In this document: positions 13,410 through 25,900 of the stretch, piece after piece | How positions within the stretch are numbered: the stretch's first letter is position 1 | Layout of the letters: every line of letters begins with the position of its first letter | Origin: Bathymodiolus brooksi | Lineage: Eukaryota > Mollusca > Bivalvia > Mytilida > Modiolidae | Reading direction: 5' to 3' | NCBI GenBank assembly: GCA_963680875.1 | Contig: OY804589.1 | Coordinates: forward strand, 24,261,462-24,325,461 | DNA length: 64,000 nucleotides | The notes under the pieces: generated by a model | Databases searched by the model: none | What the model was told of the DNA's origin: nothing | What the model saw: the letters and a program-made list of their open reading frames with translations, nothing else | Made by a program: the position numbers and the translations under genes

Positions 13410-13785
13410 ATTGATTGAGTGAGTGAGTGATTGTTGTTTAATGCCAATTCAGCAATTTTTCAGCTATATTATGGCGAGAACAAGTTAATTATCAATGAGA
13501 TGATGATGAAGTCCGCTTTATTCTAGACCAACACGCTGAGTTGGATTTTTATAGTGCTAGCTCACTGAAACAACAGTCCGCGGGTAGAAATGTCACTCCA
13601 TTCGGACACATTATTCTGATTCCGAGCCAACCAATCTTTGCTCGTTTTCCGTAATGCTGCGTGCTTAGCGGAGAAGCAACAAATATCAATTTTATAGTCC
13701 TTGGTTTGACCCGACTGAGGCTCGAACCCACGATCTACCGCACTCGAGGCGAGCACGCAATCCATTACGTCACCGATGCGGTGCT
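13410..13785 (-). mobile_element. tRNA-derived SINE, family B
   Basis: On the minus strand it begins with a tRNA-like head that contains a B-box-like GGTTCGAGCC-type sequence, runs through a body (GGTATTTGTTGCTTCTC-type block) and ends in the ATAGCTGAAAAATTGCTGA tail, then a degraded (AATC/ACTC)n run. Other copies are at 33493-33775 and 35637-36003. Confidence 0.8.
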
Positions 13786-15654
13786 TTTGATTGATGTTAC
13801 CACGTGAATATACTTTGTCACAGTATGATAGTAGTCATCCTTTGACTGCATGCGAAATTTTAGTCATACTTGTAGATACCCGGTAGTTCTTTTGTTGAAC
13901 AAGCTTAAATACTGATTCTTCTGAAATTTTGGTATCCAATATAAAGTAGATAATTCACAATTTTCATCATTTATCGGAATATTCAGTGATGACATGAATG
14001 ACTTGTGATTTGCCTAAATATCCTCTTTGTCAAAATTAGTATTTTGTAAAGTTTACCAGAGTTCTTGGAAATATCAAGTTCTTCATATTGCTTGTTTGGC
14101 GTTAAACAACAATCATTCACTTCATTACTTATTTACCAAACCTTATTTCTTGTGGTTTTTGAATATTTTTATGATGTTTACCTATTTGAAATTAATTCGT
14201 TAGCAATTAGGCGTACAGTGACGTACAATGAAAAACGATGTTAAATGCACCCGTCGTAAGGAAAATGGGTGCGTTTACGGTCATATTTTCCTTGCATTGA
14301 AAACGTCGATGTCTATTTCATCAGATAGTGAGAAAATATTTGACATAATTTAAGGAATTCGTGAAGAAAAAATATATGTTTAACCCCTTTCTTCGAGCGA
14401 AATCATACCATCCAACGATGTTTAAACGGCGATTTCCAGTTTCAATGTTCAAATAGGGCACTGTTATTTGATCAGAAATATAAATGACATACATTTGCAG
14501 TATTCTTTTTAATTTTTGTTGCTTCGGTTGATCCTTTTTCAAAGAATAAATCACGGATAATCATCCAAAAATGTTGAAATTTCTGCAAACAACTATCATT
14601 ACCTGATCAGACAGCAACTTCCGTTTTTGAAAACTGTCCGGTTATACACTGTGTTTATAGATTTGTGATGGTTGTCCGTAAAAATGTACTGGAATATATC
14701 ATCGCATTGGTTGTCGTTAAGAATCAAGTACGGTTAAAAAAGTGTTTAAAAAAAATTCAAATACAGTGTATGACAAAGTTCTATTAATTCAAATATGACA
14801 ATGTTCTATTCCTCAAATAAATCTATCTATTACTTCTTTAAGGTTAATACCAAAATTTCGACCAGTTTTCGACAATCAATGTTAATAAGTTTCTGAATTG
14901 ATATGACTTCAGTATGTACATTATCAATGTCATAGCAGACGATGAAACAAAAATTGGTCTGTATGAGATATATTTTTGAAATGATTAAAGCTTTGTTAAG
15001 GTGACGAAAATATACAATTTGAACGTGAAATAATAGATGTGGTACGTAGTTCTTACATTTAAAGATGACATTTTTAGATCAGATTTCTTGAGATCATTCA
15101 TGCAATTTCAGCATGATAATATAACCTCTGACAAATGAAGCGATCAAAATAATGAGAGATTTTATCACGTGAAACAAACCGTCGAAAACAGGAGACCGTC
15201 AAAAATGGGTGACTTTGCGACATTAATATTCGTTCACTTTAATTTCATAATACAGCTTCGGAACATGTTTTTATTCCTGAAATCAATCCACATTGCATAT
15301 TAAGTCAAATTTATGCTTTGTTTATTGAGTTTTATTATGCTTTGTTTTTGTTTTTGTTTTTTAAAGATATGCATTATAATACAATGATACATACATTTGC
15401 AGTATTCTTTTTAATTTTTGTTGCTTCGGTTGATCCACTTTCAAAGAATAAATAAAAAAATCTGAAAAGAATGACGTTCAGTGCTTTTCATTACCTGACA
15501 TTGTCGGTCCGCTGTGAGGAATTAGATGCACATATTAACTAACTGTATTTATTTCTGAAAAGCACATATTGTGAATAAATGTTTGGAGAAAATGTTATCG
15601 ACATTTGAGGTGGGGCCGATTTTGGTCCTTATAGCTCCCAGTCCTTTGGTGGAA

Positions 15655-16030
15655 TGGTCCGTTGGTGATCCCCTTCCAAAATTGTGTTCGGCAGTCCCGG
15701 CCTCCAACCAACATGGTCGCTGTTACAAAAAATAAAAAAGGGGGATGAAATTTAAAAAATCTTCATTTCTAAAACTACTGGGCCAATTGGAACTAAACTT
15801 TGCTTAGTCCTTTGATGACCCCCTTTCAAAATTGTGTCCGGCAATCCAGACATCCAACCAACATGGCCATTGTTGCTAAAAACAGAAAAGGTGGATGAAA
15901 TTTTAATTTTTTTCCTCTTAAACTACGGGCCAATTGGATTCAAGCTTTGCTAAAATAATCCTTTGGTGATCCCCTTTCAAAATTTTGTCTGGCAGTCCCG
16001 TCCTCGGGCCAAGATGGACGCTGTGACTAT
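15655..16030. repeat. Three tandem copies of a ~150-bp unit
   Basis: The word CCCTTTCAAAATTGTGTCCG recurs, with changes, near 15672, 15820 and 15973, each time followed by an AACCAACATGG-type block and the GGGCCAATTGGA block. Spacing is about 150 bases. It abuts the inner end of the left duplication arm. Confidence 0.65.
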
Positions 16031-16674
16031 TTATTAACGATTCCTTGCACATTAAGTAGGATGCAAGGTTTTACATGTCTTATCAAATCCTATAAAACCA
16101 ATATGTTTAGGTTATTTCAGTGAAATACTGTTCGTTGAAGAATATGATATTTGTGCTTCGTCGTACATCTTTTTTTTAAAGATAGTTCTTGTTTCAGGTA
16201 CGATATACATAATTCATAATTATATAATTTGTAATCATAAAACGGATTATTTTTCAGGGATCGACCGTATCACTTGTAAGATACTGTCGCCAGATCACAA
16301 AAGATGCAAAAATATATTAATATAACCTGGAAGTTTTCAAAGAGAAATTTACAAGATTTGGAAGTAAAAATGACCGATTGTCCAAAATATAAATAACCTT
16401 ATTTGTGTTTGCTGTGGAAAAAATGTGCTTGGCTATAGGTAGGTGGGGGGGGGGCAGCAGTTGGGGTGCGGATATACATTGAAGGAGAGTAGGGGATACA
16501 TGATCAAAAATCACAATTGATCCACAAATGACCAAATCAATATGATCGTGTCTCCTTCTTAATTGTTTTCATTTATTTGGTCTACGATGCATTTGATATT
16601 TAATATAATGATACGTTTAAATAAAATATCATATTTTTTTATATTTCTAAGCAGAATCTGTTTAAAAACACACA

Positions 16675-16983
16675 ATGGTAGATAAGAGAAAACATTTAAT
16701 GGTTGCAGCCTTGGATTTTGGTACGACATTTTCAGGCTATGCGTTCTCAATGCGACACGAGTTCGAAGCAGAGCCGCTAAAGATTCATTGTAACATATGG
16801 GATGGTGGTGCTCGGGCCCTTTCGTCAATCAAGACACCAACATGTCTGTTGCTCGATAAGGAGAAGAAATTTGTGGCCTTTGGATATGAAGCAGAAAATC
16901 AGTATGCTGATCTGGTTATGGACAAGGAGCATGATGACTATTATTTTTTCCATCGCTTTAAAATGAATCTCCATAACAACAAG
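16675..16983 (+). CDS. HSPA12-like gene, exon 1
   Basis: 103 codons from the ATG at 16675 to a phase-0 donor (AACAAG then gtattt). It encodes the N-terminal nucleotide-binding lobe with [12 protein letters not shown]. Confidence 0.9.
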
Positions 16984-19900
16984 GTATTTCATATATTTTT
17001 TAAAACAATTTTTTTTAATGAATAAGCATCAAAACAATAACAAAACAACACACACACAAAAAAACAAAACAAAACAAAAACACAAAAAAACAACAAAAAA
17101 GCAAAAAGCAAAAAAAAAAAAACAAACAAACAAACACACAAACAAGCAAGCAAACAAATAAATAAAATAAAAACACATCCTCAGAACAGTTCTAAATCCA
17201 ATCAAATAATCGTTGAAACAGAGACAAGATCGATACTCCATATAACGCATATTACTTGACACCGATCACCTTCCTGGACTGCATGGGTCAAAGACACTGG
17301 GAAAAAAAACAAGCCAAGTCTAAAATTGTTTTATGGCCTAAACCTCGTAAAGATCTTTTCCACATGTGAGCGAAATACCAACCCTCACATGTACATTATA
17401 ATTGGATGAACAAGAACACAAAGTCCTAACCTTGAACTCTCTATATATTTTTCTTATTGACAAAGAAATTGACGTTGTCATAGGTATGACATTAGTGCTA
17501 TGACAGAGAGCCTTAAAATTTCCCTTCGACTGAAAAACAACCCATTTTCTACCTCGATTATCCCAATATTGATTCATTCGAGGTGTGACAATATTGTTTT
17601 CACTCTCGATAAACCATATTTTGTTTCAACAGCTTGGTATGACAACAGTATTTTCACCCTCGACAATCTGTGCTTTTCTTCTTTTTTTACCGACAATGTA
17701 CGTATACTATACATCTATTATATTTTTTCAACACTTTCAAAATATCCAAAGCAACTGCCACTTTTACCATAAAGAACAAAAGCAAGCGCCGTTCCAATCG
17801 ATATAAGGATGTCCTCTTTCACGATCGTTTGGTAGTTGGATTTACAACTACCTATGCAATCGGTGTCTATCACCACTGATTGTGTGAGTTCGAATCCCAC
17901 TCAGTGCGAGGTGTACCACATTATGTGATAAAGTTTGTTAGTGACTTGCGGCAGATCGGTGGTTTTCTCCGGGTACTCCGGTTTCCTCCACCAATAAAAC
18001 TGACCGACACGATATAATTGAAATATTGTTGAAAGTGGCGTTAAACACCATAAAACCAATACATCTTTCCGCAAAGATTTGTTTTATACGCACAACAAAT
18101 GAAGTGATTGCAGGATAATTATCTTTGTCTTGCTTTGGTATGCTTGTTCGGTATAATCGATGAATTACGACCACCTCAGGAGGTGGACCGCAATAAATGT
18201 GATCCTAATAAGCGTTGTTTCACATCGGACTATTGAACTTTCGGATGGAAACAACTCTCCTCATGTTGACAATATTTTTGTCATTTTCAATCCAGAAGAA
18301 GATTTTGAATGTATAATGTAAAACATATAACACGGTATTTACAATGGACGATACTATTCTATTATTGTCTTCTCCTGAGGGAACTGTTCTCCTATCGCGT
18401 TGTCTGGTGCGGCACTATACCTCACCAGAAAACATTATAGAAAAACTGTTCTCGAGGGAGCAGACTATACCGGTATTTAGTACATAACATCCCATTTCAG
18501 ACATAAAAGAAAAACACACTCAAATTCAATATAAAAATAATAAAATGTATAGTGTAGCATTATATTTACATTGCCAAACCTGACCATGTTGACAGCAGAC
18601 TACAGTGCAAGTCTATTTTAAGAGAGATAAATGTTGACAAAAATATATAAATATATAAAAATTACGCGGGAAAATCTATGCCACAGGTATAGTACCTACG
18701 GGAAATCGTTTGTAACTGACATAGCTCCCGTCGCTAGGTATAGTCACCCGTTGTCAAGTGTACTGTTCAAAATAGTTCACACTGATTATCCAATCAAAAT
18801 ACAGCATTTTCATATGTTAGGTACTAAATCTTTTTATTTATTTAGAATATTACCCACAGTATGGTCTTGGAGGATATAACAGGCAAAGCACTCTCTGCTG
18901 TTGATGTTTTTACGTTATCAATGAAAGCATTGGTAGATCATTTGATGAAAATGTTGACGAAACAAGGGACAACTGTTCGTAATAATGAAGTACAGTGGAT
19001 ACTCACAGTTCCAGCAATCTGGACTGATACGGCTAAACAGTTCATGAGAACGAGCGCAGAAAAGGTACTAAAGATTTGATTGATTTAATGGCTTTATGGT
19101 GTTTAGCGCAACTTTCAACAATATTGCAGTTATAACGTGGCGGTCAGTTTTATTGGTGGTGGAAACCGGAGTAACCGGAGAAAACCACCGACCTGCCGCA
19201 AGTCACTGACAACTTTATCACATACTATTGTACACCTCACCTGGGCGGCATTCGAACCAACAGCATCAGTGGTAATAGGCACCGATTACATAGGTAGTTG
19301 TATATCCAACTATCATGCGATCACATACTGCTACGCAGGTCATGAGAACGAATGCAAAAATTTAAGATTTTGCAAATAAAAACATTCTTTATCAGTCCAG
19401 ACCATCGTGGTTCATCCCCAGTAGTTAATGGTGATCATGGTGCCCAGTATTTAGTGGTGGTCGTGGTACTCAGTATTTAGTGGTGATTGTGGTGCTCAGT
19501 ATTTAGTGGTGATCGTGGTGCTCATTCTTTAGTGGTGATCGTGGTGCTCAGTCTTAAGTGGTGATCGTGGTGCTCACTATTTAATGGTGATCGTGGTGCT
19601 CAGTCTTTAGTGGTGATCGTGGTACTCAGTCTTTAGTGGTGATCGTGGTGCTTCGTCTTTAGTGGTGATCGTGGTATTCAGTATTTAGTGGTGATCTGGT
19701 GCTCATTACTTAGTGGTGATCGTGGTGCTCAGAATTTAGTGGTGATTGTGGTGCTCAGTATTTAGTGGTGATAGTTGTGCTCAGTCTTTAGAGGTGATCG
19801 TGGTGCTCAGTATTTAGTGGTGATCGTGGTGCTCAGTCTTTAGTGGTGATTGCGGTGCTCAGGATTTAGTGGTGATTGTGGTGCTCAGTATTTAGTGGTG

Positions 19901-22900
19901 ATCGTGGTGCTCCGTATTTATTGGTAATTGTGCGTGGTTCCCAGTATTTAGTGGTGATCATGGTTCTCAATATTTAGTGGTGATCGTGGTACTCAGTATT
20001 TAGTGGTGATCGTGGTGCTCAATCTTTAGTGGTAATCGTGGTGCTCAGTATTTAGTAGTGATCGTGGTGCTCAGTCTTTAGTGGTAATGGTGGTGCTAAG
20101 TCTTGATTGGGAATAGTGGTGCTCAGTCTTTAGTGGTAATCGTGGTGCTCAGTCTTTAGTGGTGATCGTGGTGCTCAGTCTTTAGTGGTGATCCTGGTGC
20201 TCCGTCTTTAGTGATGATCGTGGTGCTCAGTCTTTAGTGGTGATCGTGGTGCTCAGTCTTTTGTAGTGATCGTGGTGCTCAGTCTTTAGTGGTGATCGTG
20301 GTGCTCAGTCTTTAGTGGTGATCGTGGTGCTCAGTCTTTAGTGGTGATCCTGGTGCTCCGTCTTTAGTGATGATCGTGGTGCTCAGTCTTTAGTGGTGAT
20401 CGTGGTGCTCAGTCTTTTGTAGTGATCGTGGTGCTCAGTCTTTAGTGGTGATCGTGGTGCTCAGTCTTTAGTGGTAATCGTGGTGTTCAGTCTTTAGTGG
20501 TGATCGTGGTGCTCAGTCTTCAGTGGTGAACATGGTGCTCAGTATTTAGTGGTGACTGTGGTGCCCAGTATTTGGTGTTGATCATGGCGCCCAGTATTTA
20601 GTGGTGATCGTGGTGCTCTGTCTTTAATGGTGAAGTTGGTGCTCAGTATTTAGTGGTCATCATTTTGCTCAGTCTTTAGTGGTGATCTTGGTGCTCAATA
20701 TTTAGTGGTGATCGTGGTGCTCAGTATTTAGTGGTGATCGCGGTGCTCAGTATTTAGTGGTGATCATGGGGCTCAGTGTTTAATGGTGATCGTGGTGCTC
20801 AGTATTTAGTGGTGATCGTGGTGCTCAGTATTAAGTGGTGACCGTGGAGCCCAGTATTTATTGGTGATCGTGGTGCTCACTATTTATTGGTGATCGTGGT
20901 GCTCAGTATTTAGTGGTGACCGTGGAGCCCAGTATTTATTGGTGATCGTGGTGCCCAGTATTTAGTGGTGATCGTGGTTCTCAGTATTTAGTTGTGATCG
21001 TGGTGCTCAGTATTTAGTGGGGCTCACTATTTAGTAGTGATCGTGGTGATCAGTATTTAGTGGTGATTGTGGTGCTCAGTCTTTAGTGGTGATCGTGCTG
21101 CTCAGTATTTAGTGGTGATCCTGCTGTGCAGTCATTAGTGGTGATCGTGGTGTTTAGTATTTAGTGGTGATCGTTGTTCTCATTCTTTTAGTGGTGATCG
21201 TGGTGGTCAGTCTTTAGTGGTGATCGTGGTGATCAGTCTTTAGTGGTGATCGTGGTGGTCAGTCTTTAGTGGTGATCGTGGTGCTCATTCATTAATGGTG
21301 ATCGTGGTGCTCAGTATTTAATGGTGAACGTGGTGCTCATTCATTAGTGGTGATCGTGGTGGTCAGTCTTTAGTGGTGATCGTTGTTCTCAGTCTTTAGT
21401 GGTGGTCGTGGTGCTCAGTATTTAGTTGTATTCGTGGTGCTCAGTCTTTAGTGGTGATCGTTGTGGTCAGTATTTAGTGGTGGTCGTGGTGCTCACTCAT
21501 TAGTGGTGACCGTGGTGCCCAGGATTTAGTGGTGATCGTTGTTCTTAGTATTTAGTGGTGATCGTGGTGCTCAGTATTTAGTGGGGATCGTGGTACTCTA
21601 TATTTAGTGGTGATCGTGTTGCTCAGTATTTAGTGGTGTTCGTGGTACTCAGTATTTAGTGTTGATCGTGTTGCTCAGTATTTAATGGTGATCGTGGTGT
21701 TCAGTATTTAGTGGTGATCGTGTTGCTCAGTATTTAGTGGTGATCGTGGTACTCAGTATTTAGTGGTGATTGTGGTGCTCAGTATTTAGTGGTGATCGTG
21801 TTGCTCAGTATTTAATGGTGATCGTGGTACTCAGTATTTAGTGGTGATCGTGTTGCTCAGTATTTAGTGGTGATCTTGGTGCTCAGTATTTAGTGATGAT
21901 CGTGTTGCTCAGTATTTAGTGGTGTTCGTGGTACTCAGTATTTAGTGGTGATCGTGTTGCTCAGTATTTAATGGTAATCGTGGTGCTCAGTATTTAGTGG
22001 TGATCGTGTTGCTCAGTATTTATTGGTGATCGTGGTGCTCGGTATTTAGTGATGATCATGGTGCTCAGTATTTAGTAGTGATCGTGGTGATCAGTATTTA
22101 GTGGTGATTGTGGTGCTCAGTCTTTAGTGGCGATCGTGCTGCTCAGTATTTAGTGGTGATCCTGCTGCTCAATCATTAGTGGTGATCGTGGTGTTCAGTA
22201 TTTAGTGGTGGTCGTTGTTCTCAGTCTTTAGTGGTGATCGTGGTGGTCAGTCTTTAGTGGTGATCGTGGTGCTCATTCATTAATGGTGATCGTGGTGCTC
22301 AGTATTTAATGGTGATCGTGGTGCTCATTCATTAGTGGTGATCGTGGTGGTCAGTCTTTAGTGGTGATCGTTGTTCTCAGTCTTTAGTGGTGTTCGTGGT
22401 GCTCAGTATTTAGTTGTGTTCGTGGTGCTCAGTCTTTAGTGGTGATCGTTGTGGTCAGTATTTAGTGGTGGTCGTGGTGCTCATTCATTAGTGGTGACCG
22501 TGGTGCCCAGTATTTAGTGGTGATCGTTGTTCTTAGTATTTAGTGGTGATCGTGGTGCTCAGTATTTAGTGGTGATCGTGTTGCTCAGTATTTAGTGGTG
22601 TTCGTGGTACTCAGTATTTAGTGGAGATCGTGGTGCTCAATCTTTAGTGGTAATCGTGGTGCTCAGTATTTAGTAGTGATCGTGGTGCTCAGTCTTTAGT
22701 GGTAATCGTGGTGCTAAGTCTTGATTGGTAATAGTGGTGCTCAGTCTTTAGAGGTAATCGTGGTGCTCAGTCTTTAGTGGTGATCGTGGTGCTCAGTCTT
22801 TAGTGGTGATCCTGGTGCTCCGTCTTTAGTGATGATCGTGGTGCTCAGTCTTTAGTGGTGATCGTGGTGCTCAGTCTTTTGTAGTGATCGTGGTGCTCAG

Positions 22901-25900
22901 TCTTTAGTGGTGATCGTGGTGCTCAGTCTTTAGTGGTGATCGTGGTGCTCAGTCTTTAGTGGTGATCCTGGTGCTCCGTCTTTAGTGATGATCGTGGTGC
23001 TCAGTCTTTAGTGGTGATCGTGGTGCTCAGTCTTTTGTAGTGATCGTGGTGCTCAGTCTTTAGTGGTGATCGTGGTGCTCAGTCTTTAGTGGTGATCGTG
23101 GTGTTCAGTCTTCAGTGGTGATCGTGGTGCTCAGTATTTAGTGGTGACTGTGGTGCCCAGTATTTGGTATTGATCATGGCGCCCAGTATTTAGTGGTGAT
23201 CGTGGTGCTCTGTCTTTCATGGTGATGGTGGTGCTCAGTATTTAGTGGTCATCGTTTTGCTCAGTCTTTAGTGGTGATCTTGGTGCTCAATATTTAGTGG
23301 TGATCGCGGTGCTCAATATTTAGTGGTGATCGTGGTACAGCCTTAGTGGTGATCACGGTGCTCAGTGTTTAATGGTGATCGTGGTGCTCAGTATTTAGTG
23401 GTGATCGTGGTGCTCAGTATTAAGTGGTGACCGTGGATCCCAGTATTTATTGGTGATCGTGGTGCTCACTATTTATTGGTGATCGTGGTGCTCAGTATTT
23501 AGTGGTGACCGTGGAGCCCAGTATTTATTGGTGATCGTGGTGACCAGTATTTAGTGGTGATCGTGGTGATCAGTATTTAGTTGTGATCGTGGTGCTAGGT
23601 ATTTAGTGGGGCTCAGTATTTAGTAGTGATCGTGGTGATCAGTATTTAGTGGTGATTGTGGTGCTCAGTCTTTAGTGGTGATCGTGCTGCTCAGTATTTA
23701 GTGGTGATCCTGCTGCGCAGTCATTAGTGGTGATCGTGGTGTTCAGTATTTAGTGGTGATCGTTGTTCTCATTCTGTTAGTGGTGATCGTGGTGCTCATT
23801 CATTAGTGGTTATCGTGGTGGTGATCGTGGTGATCAGTCTTTAGTGGTGATCGTGGTGGTCAGTCTTTAGTGGTGATCGTGGTGCTCATTCATTAATGGT
23901 GATCGTGGTGCTCAGTATTTAATGGTGAACGTGGTGCTCATTCATTAGTGGTGATCGTGGTGGTCAGTCTTTAGTGGTGATCGTTGTTCTCAGTCTTTAG
24001 TGGTGATCGTGGTGCTCAGTATTTAGTTGTATTCGTGGTGCTCAGTCTTTAGTGGTGATCGTTGTGGTCAGTATTTAGTGGTGGTCGTGGTGCTCACTCA
24101 TTAGTGGTGACCGTGGTACCCAGGATTTAGTGGTGATCGTTGTTCTTAGTATTTAGTGGTGATCGTGGTGCTCAGTATTTAGTGGTGATCGTGGTACTCA
24201 ATATTTAGTGGTGATCGTGTTGCTCAGTATTTAGTGGTGTTCGTGGTACTCAGTATTTAGTGGTGATCGTGTTGCTCAGTATTTAATGGTGATCGTGGTG
24301 CTCAGTATTTAGTGGTGATTGTGGTGCTCAGTATTTAGTGGTGATCGTGTTGCTCAGTATTTAATGGTGATCGTGGTACTCAGTATTTAGTGGTGATCGT
24401 GTTGCTCAGTATTTAGTGGTGATCGTGGTACTCAGTATTTAGTGATGATCGTGTTGCTAAGTATTTAGTGGTGTTCGTGGTACTCAGTATTTAGTGGTGA
24501 TCGTGTTGCTCAGTATTTAATTGTAATCGTGGTGCTCAGTATTTAGTGGTGATCGTGTTGCTCAGTATTTATTGGTGATCGTGGTGCTCGGTATTTAGTG
24601 GTGATCGTGGTGCTCAGTATTTAGTAGTGATCATGGTGCTCAGTCTTAATGGTGATTGTGGTGCTCAGTCTTTAGTAGTGATCGTGGTGATCAGTATTTA
24701 GTGGTGATTGTGGTGCTCAGTCTTTAGTGGCGATCGTGCTGCTCAGTATTTAGTGGTGATCCTGCTGCTCAATCATTAGTGGTGATCGTGGTGTTCAGTA
24801 TTTAGTGGTGGTCGTTGTTCTCAGTCTTTAGTGGTGATCGTGGTGGTCAGTCTTTAGTGGTGATCGTGGTGCTCATTCATTAGTGGTGATCGTTGTTCTC
24901 AGTCTTTAGTGGTGATCGTGGTGGTCAGTCGTTAGTGGTGATCGTGGTGCTCATTCATTAATGGTGATCGTGGTGCTCAGTATTTAATGGTGATCATGGT
25001 GCTCATTCATTAGTGGTGATCATGGTGGTCAGTCTTTAGTGGTGATCGTTGTTCTCAGTATTTAGTTGTGTTCGTGGTGCTCAGTCTTTAGTGGTGATCG
25101 TTGTGGTCAGTATTTAGTGGTGGTCATGGTGCTCATTCATTAGTGGTGACCGTGGTGCCCAGTATTTAGTGGTGATCGTGGTGCTCAGTATTTAGTGGTG
25201 ATCGTGTTGCTCAGTATTTAGTGGTGATCGTGGGGCTCGGTATTTAGTGGTGATCGTGGTGCTCAGTATTTAGTAGTGATCGTGGTGCTCAGTCTTTAGT
25301 GGTGATCGTTGTGGTCAGTATTTAGTGGTGTTCGTGGTACTCAGTATTTAGTGGTGATCGTGTTGCTCAGTATTTAGTGGTGATCGTGGTGCTCAGTATT
25401 TAGTGGTGATCGTGTTGCTCAGTATTTAGTGGTGATCGTGGGGCTCGGTATTTAGTGGTGATCGTGGTGCTCAGTATTTAGTAGTGATCGTGGTGCTCAG
25501 TCTTTAGTGGTGATTGTGGTGCGCAGTCTTTAGTGGTGATCGTGGTGATCAGTATTTAGTGGTGATTGTGGTGCTCAGTATTTAGTAGTGATCGTGGTGC
25601 TCAGTCTTTAGTGGTGATCGTGGTGATCAGTATTTAGTGGTGATTGTGGTGCTCAGTCTTTAGTGGTGATCGTGGTGCTCAGTATTTAGTGGTGATCGTG
25701 GTGCTCAGTCTTTTGTGGTGATCGTGGTGCTCAGTCTTTATTGGTGATCGTGGTGCTCGGTATTTAGTGGTGATTGTGGAGCTCAGTATTTAGCCTTCTG
25801 TGTAGTGTTTGTCGACCATTCTTTGTCGTTTTGTCCTTTTTAGCTCACTTTGACAAACTTGCATATGAATAATCAGGTGTACGATACAGGCTCAGGTGAG

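Larger units (their letters stand above)
9581..15655 (+). repeat. Left arm of a large inverted duplication
   Basis: Blocks of this region occur in reverse complement and colinear order at 45702-56012: 9581-10050 with 55525-56012, 11640-12620 with 54240-54990, 14640-15010 with 52986-53310, and 15010-15655 with 45702-46291. The first block includes a SINE present in both arms, so the duplication is younger than that SINE. Between blocks each arm has private insertions or deletions. This arm keeps the uninterrupted TTAA (14996-14999) into which a transposon inserted in the other arm. No gene is recognisable. Confidence 0.85.

Noticed and set aside
17029..17262. 77-codon ORF on - rich in Phe, Leu and Val
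   Set aside because: Low-complexity A/C tract of an intron read on the other strand.
17817..17900. tRNA gene suggested by A-box and B-box-like sequence
   Set aside because: It is the head of a repeated SINE; no cloverleaf with a proper acceptor stem can be drawn by eye.
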